Assembly: GCA_964019135.1 (NCBI GenBank)
Contig: OZ025263.1
Location: forward strand, 35,752,133-35,816,132
From: Arenicola marina
Taxonomy: Eukaryota; Annelida; Polychaeta; Arenicolidae
Length of the DNA stretch: 64,000 nt
Direction: 5' to 3'
Shown: piece by piece, positions 21,982 to 33,778 of the stretch
Numbering within the stretch: position 1 is the stretch's first letter
How the letters are laid out: the number at the start of each line of letters is the position of its first letter
The notes under the pieces: generated by a model
The model's database searches: none
Told to the model about the DNA's origin: nothing
Seen by the model: the letters and a program-made list of their open reading frames with translations, nothing else
Made by a program: the position numbers and the translations under genes

Positions 21982-22383
21982 TTAAGTCTGCCGCAGGGCA
22001 TGCCGGGAACGAGTGGCTCGCTCCTTGTGCGCTTCCCATAATGCCCTGCGGCGCATGTGGCAGGTCGATTGTTTTACACTCTTTGTCTCGTTTGATTTGC
22101 CGCTAGATGGCGCCCCGAGCGAGTCAGACCTGAACTCGGGACCAACTATAACACAAACAGGGCACGTCGCTTTACCGCTTTCTTCTTCACCCGAGCAAAA
22201 ACACCTATAACACAAACATTCACCCGGTTTATGAGTCACTCGCTGCATAATCTCAGCAAGTAACTCTTCATTAGGCTCAAATGAGGTAAAACGTGCTTTA
22301 TCGAAAACTGTACTCTTGGCGGGCCACGTGATACCCAGGCCTGCCACGTGACCGAGACGAGCGCCACGGTGGGTTGGCGGCAC
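21982..22383 (-). CDS. Uncharacterised open frame over a promoter-like region (doubtful)
   Basis: A 133-codon minus-strand frame with a stretch reading FEPNEELLAEIMQRVTHKPG followed by a cysteine cluster C-x-C-x2-C-x-C ... C-x2-C. I recognise no domain. The 3' half overlaps the inverted ZNF143-like sites and a CTCF-like motif, so much of the frame may be chance. It could be an eroded mobile-element fragment. Confidence 0.15.
   Translation of the reverse strand: MPPTHRGARLGHVAGLGITWPAKSTVFDKARFTSFEPNEELLAEIMQRVTHKPGECLCYRCFCSGEEESGKATCPVCVIVGPEFRSDSLGAPSSGKSNETKSVKQSTCHMRRRALWEAHKERATRSRHALRQT
21992..22009 (-). promoter_or_regulatory. ZNF143/Staf-like site (minus)
   Basis: The minus strand reads TTCCCGGCATGCCCTGCG, which fits all 18 positions of the Staf consensus YWCCCRNMATSCMYYRCR as I remember it. 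It is the inverted partner of the site at 22033-22050. Confidence 0.5.
22033..22050 (+). promoter_or_regulatory. ZNF143/Staf-like site (plus)
   Basis: TTCCCATAATGCCCTGCG also fits all 18 consensus positions. With the minus-strand site 41 bp away, centre to centre, it forms a back-to-back pair, an arrangement seen in bidirectional or snRNA-type promoters. No snRNA or tRNA-Sec was recognised next to it. Confidence 0.5.
22100..22113 (+). promoter_or_regulatory. CTCF-like motif
   Basis: CCGCTAGATGGCGC matches 13 of 14 positions of CCASYAGRKGGCGC, 50 bp from the plus-strand ZNF143-like site. Confidence 0.4.
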
Positions 22384-22419
22384 GACTGGGTACTAATTGA
22401 GGATGCATGTAAAACTCTC

Positions 22420-23935
22420 AGCACCCACATAGCTTTCCCGACCACACAATAACACAAATATCGGGCTGTCTGTCTGTAGCAAACCCCCAGGTAACAGCCA
22501 GAGCTGTGCCATTGCTACAGCACCCACATAGCTTTCCCGACCACACAATAACACAAATATCGGGCTGTCTGTCTGTAGCAAACCCCCAGGTAACAGCCAG
22601 AGCTGTGCCATTGCTACAGCACCCACAGCTACAGCCAGACCTGTGCCATTGCTACAGCACCCCCAGCTACAGCCAGAGCTGTGCCATTGCTACAGCACCC
22701 CCAGCTACAGCCAGAGCTGTGCCATTGCTACAGCACCCACAGCTACAGCCAGAGCTGTGTCATTGCTACAGCACCCCCAGCTACAGCCAGAGCTGTGTCA
22801 TTGCTACAGCACCCCCAGCTACAGCCAGAGCTGCGCCATTGCTACAGCACCCCAGCTACAGCCAGAGCTGTGCCATTGCTACAGCACCCCCAGCTACAGC
22901 CAGAGCTGTGCCACTACTACAGCACCCCCAGCTACAGCCAGAGCTGTGCCATTGCTACAGCACCCCCAGCTACAGCCAGAGCTGTGCCATTGCTACAGCA
23001 CCCCAGCTACAGTCATAACTGTGCCATTGCTACACCCCACAGATACAGCCAGAGCTGTGTCATTGCTACAGCACCCCCAGCTACAGCCAGAGCTGTGCCA
23101 TTGTTACACCCCCACAGATACAGCCAGAGCTGTGTCATTGCTACAGCACCCCCAGTTACAGCCATAACTGTGTCATTACAACAGCACCCCCAGCTACAGC
23201 CAGAGCTGTGTCATTGCTACAGCACCCCCAGCAACAGCCAGAGCTATGCCATTGCTACAGCACCCCCAGCTACAGCCAGAGCTGTGCCATTGCTACAGCA
23301 CCCCCAGCTACAGCCATAACTGTGTCATTACTACAGCACCCCCAGCTACAGCCAGAACTGTGTCAATGCTACAGCACCCCCAGCTACAGTCAAAGCTGTG
23401 TCATTGCTACAGCACCCCCAGCTACAGCCAGAGCTGTGTCATTGCTACAGCACCCCCAGCTACAGCCAGAGCTGTGTCATTGCTACAGCACCCCTAGCTA
23501 CAGCCAGAACTGTGTCAATGCTACAGCACCCCCAGCCACAGCCAGAGCTGTGTTATTGCTACAGCACCCCCAGCTACAGCCAGAGCTGTGTCATTGCTAC
23601 AGCACCCCCAGCTACAGCCAGAGCTGTGCCATTGCTACAGCACCCACAGCTACAGCCAGAGCTGTGTCATTGCTACAGCACCCACAACCACAGCCAGAGC
23701 TGTGTCATTGCTACAGCACCCCCAGCTACAGCCAGAGCTGTGCCATTGCTACAGCACCCCCAGTCATTGCTACAGCACCCACAGCTACAGCCAGAGCTGT
23801 GCCATTACTACCGCGCCCCCAGCTACAGCCAGAGCTGTCATTGCTACAGCACCCCCAGCTACAGCCAGAGCTGTGCCATTGCTACAGCACCCCCAGCTAC
23901 ATCCAGAACTGTTTTATTGTTCCTTCCGGATCAGC
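22420..23935. repeat. ~102-bp duplication followed by a 38-bp minisatellite
   Basis: A ~102-bp block starting CACCCACATAGCTTTCCCGA is present twice (22422-22520, 22520-22622). It leads into ~34 units of CAGAGCTGTGCCATTGCTAC plus AGCACCCCCAGCTACAGC, and the second half of the duplicated block already contains the first 38-bp unit. Since 38 is not a multiple of 3, every frame cycles through all three readings and stays open. The many plus-strand frames are not called. Confidence 0.95.
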
Positions 23936-25340
23936 ATGTTAGTCTCTCTGATCCAGAAGCCCCTTCCCGCTGGCGGACGTACATCCGGCGTGTGGTCCGT
24001 GGTTACAGGACGTGGCTCCGGGTGATTGGCTGGGCGTGGATCACTCACCGGAGGGTGGGGGGTGGGGTGCCCAGCGGGGAGGTGGTCCAGCGGGGAGGGG
24101 GGGCCCAGCGGGGGGGGGTTTCAGCGCAGCAAATGCCAGGAATGTCGTAATTACGCCAACAGCAGCGTCGGCATGTCACAGGAACTAGAGCCTGGGGGGT
24201 GGAGGGTTGGGGTGGGGGGGGGAGTCACCTGGGAGGGAACCGAGGCAGACCGTGTCCGAGACTTTATAGACATTAGCTACCGACCGTTCAAGCCATTCTG
24301 ATTTATGATAAGTTAAGCGAGCTCAAGCTGAGGAAAGAGCCAAAATGTCACTCTCTGCCTTCGCCTTACTCCGCTAGGGCTTCATTATATCTCTGTTGTC
24401 GCCTACGTCCTCAATGCATTTTCACACTCGCTCACCAGGGCGGCGCTGCGCAAATTGATAGGTAAAATGCGCCGCACATTTCTACAAATTAGTGCTGGGA
24501 CCCAGCCTAAGCCTAATAACACACCTTACCAGGTGATGAAAAGAAAGAGTGTATTAATTACACAAAGCTCGTCATTTTATGTTGTATTCTTGAAAATTAT
24601 AATGTTGCAAGGAATTACAGCTGATTTGACCGTTTTTCAAGAATCTTGAAATTTGCCCCCGGCCGACAGCAGTGGTAAAAGCGGAGCTTGCGTAGCGTCA
24701 CCGTGCGGGGAGCTTGCCAATATGGAAGTCGAAGACGTGATTCTACATACTACCGCCAGGGGCGTGAGAGGCTACGTGGAAGAGCCGTAAGGTGTGTGCC
24801 CAGAGGTCTGACCCCACGTCACGTCTGTCACCGTGACAGGACGGCGGGTAACGAAAGCCGTCACCTCGCCGGACAACACTCCCTGCCCCCGCCCCCCCCC
24901 GCCTCCACTGGGCAAAGCCAAAAACTCCCCGCCCCCCCCCCCTCCGTCCCACACAGACCAGGGTGAGCTTGGCCAGCGCTCGCTCACCCTTGGCCGGTGT
25001 TTAGAGGTGGGGGGGGGGGGGGGCTGGCGAAGAGAGATCGCCGGGAAAAAAGTCCTCACACACTTTAATTGTGAAATGGCTCGACGGCCCCTTTAAAAAG
25101 CTTAAAGCGACATGAAAGAGAGCGTTAAGTGCAGCCTTCTGCTTCACATCAACACCGTGTTCCCTGTCGCTGTCAGTCTGGATGAGACTCAGACTGCAAC
25201 ACGAACACCGGACTCTCGTCCGATAACGCAAATAAATAATACCAACCAGTGGAGAAGTAAATAATTATTAAGTTTTATCCTTCAGATGGACATCAGCATT
25301 GGTGGAGTCCGGGCTCTGGCAGTAGCACGTCACAGTCTGT
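23936..25340. other. Unique sequence with G-rich and C-rich tracts
   Basis: G runs occur at 24050-24120, 24195-24230 and 25010-25025, and C runs at 24895-24950. The short open frames here lack domain signatures or splice context. No gene is recognised. Confidence 0.5.
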
Positions 25341-25349
25341 AACGGCAGA

Positions 25350-25505
25350 TATCTAGCCGGAGATATGGCAATATCTGGCCAACGATATGGCACAGATCTC
25401 AATATCTGGTCGATGATATGGCACATATCTCAATATCTGGTCGTTGATATGGAACATATCTCAATATTTGCTCTCTGATGTGGAACATATCTCAATAGTT
25501 GGGAC
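25350..25505. repeat. Degenerate ~38-bp repeat (GATATGGCACATATCTCAAT)
   Basis: Four to five diverged units of GATATGG-CACATATCTCAATATCTGGTCG type, AT-rich unlike the neighbouring arrays. Confidence 0.75.
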
Positions 25506-25884
25506 CTGATGTGGCTGATACACTGGCCATCAAGTCACTGATGTGTGTGTGGGGCGTGGGGGGAGGCACCCATATAATCAGGCTGTAAGATTGACTGAAT
25601 GCCAGTTGTTGGGTGTTTGACAGTCTCCTTGAGGCTGTGGTGGGCCGGCCCGGCACAATGAACACACTGGCGCTGTACTAACATACTTGGCAGTTTAATC
25701 AATATTTTGGCAGCGCGCCGCGCTTGTAAGATTCGGGTCCTTTATATACTGTCAAGCCACTTTACCTGTCTCCAGCGAACATTGCGTGAAGCCTGTCCGT
25801 TTAACTGGTCCAAGTACAACAGTAGATCAAGCAAACCAGGGCTATACATTGTGCCCGTTGTGCGAATCCTGTGCCAGTGTGGTT

Positions 25885-26220
25885 AACAATTTGCCCGTTG
25901 ATTTAACCTTTTGACCGTTGGTTTAATCTTTTGACCGTTGGTCTAACCTTTTGCCCGTCAATTTAACCTTTTGCCCGCCCATTTAACCCTTTTTTGGCCG
26001 TTGAACTAAGCCGTTGCCCGTTGAGCTAACCCTCTATCCGTTGAGCTAACCCTCTACCGGTTGGGCTAATCCTCTGCCCGTTGAGCTAACCCTCTATCCG
26101 TTGAGCTAACGCTCTACCGGTTGGGCTAATCCTCTGCCCGTTGAGCTAACCCTCTATCCGTTGAGCTAACCTTCTACCGGTTGGGCTAACTTAACCCTCT
26201 GCCGGTTGGGCTAACCCTCT
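25885..26220. repeat. 20-bp minisatellite with a 60-bp higher-order unit
   Basis: Units such as CCCGTTGAGCTAACCCTCTA, CCGGTTGGGCTAATCCTCTG and TTGCCCGTTGATTTAACCTT occur, three variants repeating in order. The GCCCGTTGATTTA-type end at 25885-25980 recurs in inverted form at 30240-30310 and 33635-33690, at the far ends of the duplicated blocks. Confidence 0.88.
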
Positions 26221-26384
26221 GTCCCTATTCAATCCAGCTATAACAATTTGTTGTTATTTCCACACAATCCACGTTCACTTATTTTATTCTGTACTTTGAG
26301 CAGTGTTTATTTGTGAACTGCGCGTCTCTTCGGTTAAAGTCTTTGCCCGGTTGCTCTTTTCCGGGGATTTGTGCAATTACATTT

Positions 26385-27430
26385 TGGCCGTTCAGTTACA
26401 TGCCTTTAGTTCCAGGTAGATGTTTGTCCGTTCAGTTACATGCCTTTAGTTCCAGGTAGATGTTTGTCCGTTCAGTTACATGCCTTTAGATCCAGGTAGA
26501 TGTTTGTCCGTTCAGTTACATGCCTATAGATCCAGGTAGATGTTTGTCCGTTCAGTTACATGCCTTTAGTTCCAGGTAGATGTTTGTCCGTTCAGTTACA
26601 TGCCTTTAGTTCCAGGTAGATGTTTGTCCGTTCAGTTACATGCCTTTAGATCCAGGTAGATGTTTGTCCGTTCAGTTACATGCCTTTAGATCCAGGTAGA
26701 TGTTTGTCCGTTCAGTTACATGCCTTTAGATTCAGGTAGATGTTTGTCCGTTCAGTTACATGCCTTTAGATCCAGGTAGATGTTTGTCCGTTCAGTTACA
26801 TGCCTTTAGATCCAGGTAGATGTTTGTCCGTTCAGTTACATGCCTTTAGATCCAGGTAGATGTTTGTCCGTTCAGTTACATGCCTTTAGATCCAGGTAGA
26901 TGTTTGTCCGTTTAGTTACATGCCTTTAGATCCAGGTAGATGTTTGTCCGTTCAGTTACATGCCTTTAGATCCAGGTAGATGTTTGTCCGTTCAGTTACA
27001 TGCCTTTAGATCCAGGTAGATGTTTGTCCGTTCAGTTACATGCCTTTAGATCCAGGTAGATGTTTGTCCGTTCAGTTACGTGCCTTTAGATCCAGGTAGA
27101 TGTTTGCCCGTTCAGTTACATGCCTTTAGATCCAGGTAGATGTTTGTCCGTTCAGTTACATGCCTTTAGATCCAGGTAGATGTTTGCCCGTTCAGTTACA
27201 TGCCTTTAGATCCAGGTAGATGTTTGTCCGTTCAGTTACATGCCTTTAGATCCAGGTAGATGTTTGTCCGTTCAGTTACATGCCTTTAGATCCAGGTAGA
27301 TGTTTGTCCGTTCAGTTACATGCCTTTAGATCCAGCTAGATGTCTGTCCGTTCAGTTACATGCCTTTAGATCCAGGTAGATGTCTGTCCGTTCAGTTACA
27401 TGCCTTTAGATCCAGGTAGATGTTTGTCCG
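26385..27430. repeat. 40-bp minisatellite, ~26 units
   Basis: The unit is GTTCAGTTACATGCCTTTAG plus ATCCAGGTAGATGTTTGTCC. It is very homogeneous, with a few A/T changes (TTAGTTCC, TATAGATCC, TTTGCCC), suggesting recent expansion. Confidence 0.97.
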
Positions 27431-30396
27431 CTCATTCCATGGCGCTCACTGTGTGTTTATGTGCGCCCCCCCCCCCACCCCCCTTCCCCCACGGTCCCCC
27501 TCCCCCATGAGGTGCCCGCGCCAAGACCATCCTCCGTGCCGACAGAGGCCGCCACCTGGTTTGAATAGGCTCCATCCCCAGTCTTCCCGCGGCCATTAGC
27601 TGCACAATGTAAGCCCTCTCCCTGACCCTCCCCTCACAATGTATCCCCCCAGGCCTGACCCTCCCCCCCCCCGCACAATGTATCCCACCAGGCCTGATCC
27701 CCCCCTCCCCACAATATATCCCAACAGGCCTGACCCCCCCCCCCTCCCCACAATGTATTCCACCAGGCCTGATCCCCACCCCCTCCCCACAATGTATCCC
27801 ACCAGGCCTGATCCCCCCCTCTCCTCACAATGTATCCCACCAGGCCTGACACCCTCCCCTCACAATGTATCCCACCAGGCCTGACCCCCCCCCTCCCCAC
27901 AATGTATCCCACCAGGCCTGATCCCCCCCCCTCCCCACAATGTATCCCACCAGGCCTGACACCCTCCCCTCACAATGTATCCCACCAGGCCTGACCCCCC
28001 CCTCCCCACAATGTATCCCACCAGGCCTGATCCCCCTCCCTCCCCACAATGTATCCCACCAGGCCTGACACCCTCCCCTCACAATGTCTCCCACCAGGCC
28101 TGACACCCCCCCCCCCTCACAATGTATCCCACCAGGCCTGATCCCCAGCCCCCCTCACAATGTATCCCACCAGGTCTGACCCCCCCCCCCCCCCCACCTC
28201 CTCTGCCTCACTCCCACGGCCCATCAGGTTCGAATAGGCGTTGTTAAAAGATGTTGTATTTTGCAGTGAACAAAGCAACCACAACTGAAAGTGAGGGAAA
28301 CATGGCATGGCACAGAACATGGCAGAACGTGAGCTGTCTATGCGCCGTCCCCCTCCCCCCTTTCCCCACCACCCCGCTCCACCACACGGCGCCCGGCCGG
28401 TACCCATCGCCTTACACCAAACCCTGGAGAGTCGCGAGGGTCACGAGATCCACGAGGGACTCGAGCCTAGTCCCCCCCCACCCTCCCAGCCTACCCCCTC
28501 CCCGAGACCCAGAGACAGCCTAATGGCCGGTGGCCTCGAGCATTTTCGTAAAAACACCAGTTTGCCGGAATGTATCTGATTGAAAAGATTCACCGATATC
28601 GCGACCAACATAAAGACTACATGGATATAGAGACCTCCACATTGCTATACAGGCCTGTGGTACTACCCTGCCATACACAGACAAGGTTCTTGTCGAGAGA
28701 AAGCCTTTGTGGTACGTGCAACATTTTCTCACTGCGACAGGTAAAGAATATTTATCACCGTTCGTACATCAAGTCCAAACTGTCGGAATCGGATGATATT
28801 GAGCACTTGGGCGTGTTATTTGCCCCTCCCCCCTCACCCCCTCACACCCCCACCTACCTGAGAGACTCGCCACACAGATGAGCAGCGCCACCACCAGCCA
28901 CGTGGTCCCGGGACGCCACCCTGTCACCGTCACCATGGCAGCGCGCCAGGACCGGGCCTCACCCAGGCCACCATCGGCCTGTGTCATGGCAACCTGGTGG
29001 TGAGGACACACACCGAGAGGGTCACCACCGGCGGGGGTCACGCCGGGCCTGGGGGGCGGGGCGGGGCGGCCACAGCAGCGCCGCTCGGCCTGGAGGCACC
29101 ACCCCGGGGCACCCACCCATCGGCGCCATGGTAACCAACCTGCCGGCTGGGGGCCTCAGGGACATGGCCGCATGGCTGTGTAGGGGTGACTGGTGAGGGT
29201 GGCTGGTCAGGGTGCCGCGTGGTGACTGGTGGTGACTAGTGTGGTGACTGCTATTGACCGGTGGCGTGGCAGATCACTGGCAATGGTAGGCTATGGTAAG
29301 ATCGCCCTCAGCCGTTCCTTGGCTTTCTCCGTCTATCCCGAGGCTTTGGAAGCCGGTAGTGCTGCTACCTGGTGGCGATCCCCGCTCCAACTGACGGTGA
29401 GAACGGCGAGCGGCTGGCATCGGGCCGAGCACCCCCTGCCCCTCCCCCCCCCCCAGCACCCCCAGCCTGGCACCCACAGCCTGGCACCCCCAGCCCGGCA
29501 CCCCAGCCTGGCACCCCCAGCCCGGCACCCCCAGCCCGGCACCTCCCAGCCTGGCACCCCAGCCTGGCACCCCCCGTCCAACACTTCCACTCCGGCAACC
29601 CCAGCTTAGCACCCCCAACCCGACACCCACCACCCCCCGCCCGGCACCCCCCCGCTCAGTGCACCCAGCAAGCCCCCTCCCCCTCTCGCCCGACCCCCTA
29701 AAGCTGCAGGGAGAGGAAAGGGCCAGATCCTATAGGTGTGACGCCTAAAGAACCGCTTGCCCCCCCCCCCCCCGTTTCCACGAGCTGCCAGTGTTGGTCA
29801 GAACCTTTCCTTTCACGTAATTTACCAGTGAGTCTGAGGCTCCACCCTCCCGGGCCAGTGGCGCCCCCTGGCCATCCAGCCTGGTACCAGCGCTCACCAC
29901 AGTCCCGTGCAGACTGACGGAGTACAAGGTCACAGCCCTCCGGCCGGCGGGCACCTCCCGACGGCCCAGCTGTCAGCGTCCTGGCCTGGCCGGGGAAAGG
30001 CGCCTTGTAACAGGCTACGCCCTCCACCGGAGAGTGAGACTGTGGTGCCAGCGACCCCTGCCGGGCCAGGTTATAGGACAATGTACGATGTACGCAGTGC
30101 ATGGATCTGTCGTTTTTCGAAGATAATCCTCAAAGAAGTGTCATATTGGACTTTAGATTGGAACCATTTGACTCCAACGATTTCTTGGAAGTAATTCGGT
30201 TGCGTCAAACAGGGCGCGAACGAATAGTTAAAATTTGTAGTTTTTGTTAACCTAATAAACTTGTCAATGGGCAAAAGGCTAAATCAACGGGCAAAAGATT
30301 AGCTCAAGTGACAATGACATTATATTACCCCGAATAGAGCACAATCTCATAATCTGCGACTAACTACGGAAAACGCCCCTCACCCCCTCCCATCAT
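27431..30396. repeat. Direct duplication, copy 1 (contains signal-peptide exon)
   Basis: This block is repeated at 30597-33778 with only scattered substitutions (for example near 28475, 28550, 29331, 30062 and 30155) and length changes inside two embedded minisatellites (~35-bp pyrimidine-rich array 27600-28190; ~13-bp GGCACCCCCAGCC array 29445-29660). Copy 2 is ~215 bp longer across the first array. The 200-N gap lies exactly between the copies. Confidence 0.95.
28858..28936 (-). CDS. Candidate first coding exon: signal peptide, copy 1
   Basis: The 79-bp exon starts at an ATG with the good context GCTGCCATGG and encodes 26 residues: a short polar N-terminus with one Arg, then the hydrophobic core TWLVVALLICVASLS. 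It ends at CTCTCAG before GTAGGT (28852-28857), leaving phase 1. The phase matches the phase-1 entry of the first LDLa-like exon 12.6 kb downstream and the joint gives Val, so the mature chain would begin near VASQTEAP. Linkage to that gene is inferred from strand, phase, order and the absence of a rival gene between them. The frame also extends upstream of this ATG, but that part has no signal-like character. An identical copy lies at 32239-32317. Confidence 0.5.
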
Positions 30397-30596
30397 NNNN
30401 NNNNNNNNNNNNNNNNNNNNNNNNNNNNNNNNNNNNNNNNNNNNNNNNNNNNNNNNNNNNNNNNNNNNNNNNNNNNNNNNNNNNNNNNNNNNNNNNNNNN
30501 NNNNNNNNNNNNNNNNNNNNNNNNNNNNNNNNNNNNNNNNNNNNNNNNNNNNNNNNNNNNNNNNNNNNNNNNNNNNNNNNNNNNNNNNNNNNNNNN
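30397..30596. other. Assembly gap (200 N)
   Basis: Exactly 200 N, so the size is a placeholder. The left flank enters the CACCCCCTCCCATCA-type repeat that also follows copy 2, and the right flank is the start of copy 2. The gap therefore probably hides minisatellite sequence. Confidence 0.98.
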
Positions 30597-33500
30597 CTCA
30601 TTCCATGGCGCTCACTGTGTGTTTATGTGCGCCCCCCCCACCCCCCTTCCCCCACGGTCCCCCTCCCCCATGAGGTGCCCGCACCAAGACCATCCTCCGT
30701 GCCGACAGAGGCCGCCACCTGGTTTGAATAGGCTCCATCCCCAGTCTTCCCGCGGCCATTAGCTGCACAATGTAAGCCCTCTCCCTGACCCTCCCCTCAC
30801 AATGTATCCCCCCAGGCCTGACCCTCCCCCCCCCCCGCACAATGTATCCCACCAGGCCTGATCCCCCCCTCCCCACAATATATCCCAACAGGCCTGACCC
30901 CCCCCCTCCCCACAATGTATCCCACCAGGCCTGATCCCCCCCCCCTCCCCACAATGTATCCCACCAGGCCTGACCCCCCCCTCCCCACAATGTATCCCAC
31001 CAGGCCTGATCCCCCCCCTCTCCTCACAATGTATCCCACCAGGCCTGACACCCTCCCCTCACAATGTATCCCACCAGGCCTGACCCCCCCCCCCTCCCCA
31101 CAATGTATCCCACCAGGCCTGATCCCCCCCCCTCCCCACAATGTATCCCACCAGGCCTGACCCCCCCCCCCTCCCCACAATGTATCCCACAAGGCCTGAT
31201 CCCCCCCTCTCCTCACAATGTATCCCACCAGGCCTGACACCCTCCCCTCACAATGTATCCCACCAGGCCTGACCCCCCCCCTCCCCACAATGTATCCCAC
31301 CAGGCCTGATCCCCCCCCCCTCCCCACAATGTATCCCACCAGGCCTGACACCCTCCCCTCACAATGTATCCCACCAGGCCTGACCCCCCCCCCTCCCCAC
31401 AATGTATCCCACCAGGCCTGATCCCCCTCCCTCCCCACAATGTATCCCACCAGGCCTGACACCCTCCCCTCACAATGTATCCCACCAGGCCTGACACCCC
31501 CCCCTCACAATGTATCCCACCAGGCCTGATCCCCAGCCCCCCTCACAATGTATCCCACCAGGTCTGACCCCCCCCCCCCTCCTCTGCCTCACTCCCACGG
31601 CCCATCAGGTTCGAATAGGCGTTGTTAAAAGATGTTGTATTTTGCAGTGAACAAAGCAACCACAACTGAAAGTGAGGGAAACATGGCATGGCACAGAACA
31701 TGGCAGAACGTGAGCTGTCTATGCGCCGTCCCCCTCCCCCCTTTCCCCACCACCCCGCTCCACCACACGGCGCCCGGCCGGTACCCATCGCCTTACACCA
31801 AACCCTGGAGAGTCGCGAGGGTCACGAGATCCACGAGGGACTCGAGCCTAGCCCCCCCCCACCCTCCCAGCCTACCCCCTCCCCGAGACCCAGAGACAGC
31901 CTAATGGCCGGTGGCCTCGAGCATCTTCGTAAAAACACCAGTTTGCCGGAATGTATCTGATTGAAAAGATTCACCGATATCGCGACCAACATAAAGACTA
32001 CATGGATATAGAGACCTCCACATTGCTATACAGGCCTGTGGTACTACCCTGCCATACACAGACAAGGTTCTTGTCGAGAGAAAGCCTTTGTGGTACGTGC
32101 AACATTTTCTCACTGCGACAGGTAAAGAATATTTATCACCGTTCGTACATCAAGTCCAAACTGTCGGAATCGGATGATATTGAGCACTTGGGCGTGTTAT
32201 TTGCCCCTCCCCCCTCACCCCCTCACACCCCCACCTACCTGAGAGACTCGCCACACAGATGAGCAGCGCCACCACCAGCCACGTGGTCCCGGGACGCCAC
32301 CCTGTCACCGTCACCATGGCAGCGCGCCAGGACCGGGCCTCACCCAGGCCACCATCGGCCTGTGTCATGGCAACCTGGTGGTGAGGACACACACCGAGAG
32401 GGTCACCACCGGCGGGGGTCACGCCGGGCCTGGGGGGCGGGGCGGGGCGGCCACAGCAGCGCCGCTCGGCCTGGAGGCACCACCCCGGGGCACCCACCCA
32501 TCGGCGCCATGGTAACCAACCTGCCGGCTGGGGGCCTCAGGGACATGGCCGCATGGCTGTGTAGGGGTGACTGGTGAGGGTGGCTGGTCAGGGTGCCGCG
32601 TGGTGACTGGTGGTGACTAGTGTGGTGACTGCTATTGACCGGTGGCGTGGCAGATCACTGGCAATGGTAGGCTATGGTAAGATCGCCCTCAGCCGTTCCT
32701 TGGCTTTCTCCCTCTATCCCGAGGCTTTGGAAGCCGGTAGTGCTGCTACCTGGTGGCGATCCCCGCTCCAACTGACGGTGAGAACGGCGAGCGGCTGGCA
32801 GCGGGCCGAGCACCCCCTGCCCCTCCCCCCCCCCCCCCCAGCACCCCCAGCCTGGCACCCACAGCCTGGCACCCCCAGCCCGGCACCCCAGCCTGGCACC
32901 CCCAGCCCGGCACCCCCAGCCCGGCACCTCCCAGCCTGGCACCCCAGCCTGGCACCCCCCCGTCCAACACTTCCACTCCGGCAACCCCAGCTTAGCACCC
33001 CCAACCCGACACCCACCACCCCCCGCCCGGCACCCCCCCGCTCAGTGCACCCAGCAAGCCCCCTCCCCCTCTCGCCCGACCCCCTAAAGCTGCAGGGAGA
33101 GGAAAGGGCCAGATCCTATAGGTGTGACGCCTAAAGAACCGCTTGCCCCCCCCCCGTTTCCACGAGCTGCCAGTGTTGGTCAGAACCTTTCCTTTCACGT
33201 AATTTACCAGTGAGTCTGAGGCTCCACCCTCCCGGGCCAGTGGCGCCCCCTGGCCATCCAGCCTGGTACCAGCGCTCACCACAGTCCCGTGCAGACTGAC
33301 GGAGTACAAGGTCACAGCCCTCCGGCCGGCGGGCACCTCCCGACGGCCCAGCTGTCAGCGTCCTGGCCTGGCCGGGGAAAGGCGCCTTGTAACAGGCTAC
33401 GCCCTCCACCGGAGAGTGAGACTGTGGTGCCAGCGACCCCTGCCAGGCCAGGTTATAGGACAATGTACGATGTACGCAGTGCATGGATCTGTCGTTTTTC

Positions 33501-33778
33501 GAAGATAATCCTCAAAGAAGTGTCATATTGGACTTCAGATTGGAACCATTTGACTCCAACGATTTCTTGGAAGTAATTCGGTTGCGTCAAACAGGGGGCG
33601 AACGAATAGTTAAAATTTGTAGTTTTTGTTAACCTAATAAACTTGTCAACGGGCAAAAGGCTAAATCAACGGGCAAAAGATTAGCTCAAGTGACAATGAC
33701 ATTATATTACCCCGAATAGAGCACAATCTCATAATCTGCGACTAACTACGGAAAACGCCCCTCACCGACTAACTACGG
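30597..33778. repeat. Direct duplication, copy 2 (contains signal-peptide exon)
   Basis: Second copy of 27431-30396. Beyond the embedded arrays the offset is a constant ~3381 bp. It ends in the same unique tail (ACTAACTACGGAAAACGCCCC, there duplicated) and passes into the 33.8-34.9 kb pyrimidine-rich array. Confidence 0.95.
32239..32317 (-). CDS. Candidate first coding exon: signal peptide, copy 2
   Basis: Identical in sequence to 28858-28936: the same ATG context, the same 26-residue signal peptide and the same GTAGGT phase-1 donor. If the duplication is real, the gene may have two interchangeable first exons and possibly two promoters. If it is an assembly artefact, only one exists. Confidence 0.45.

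Noticed and set aside
29274..29633. Gly/Ala/Cys-rich frames in the duplicated block
   Set aside because: Products of the GGCACCCCCAGCC repeat, not preserved as equal frames in the second copy.
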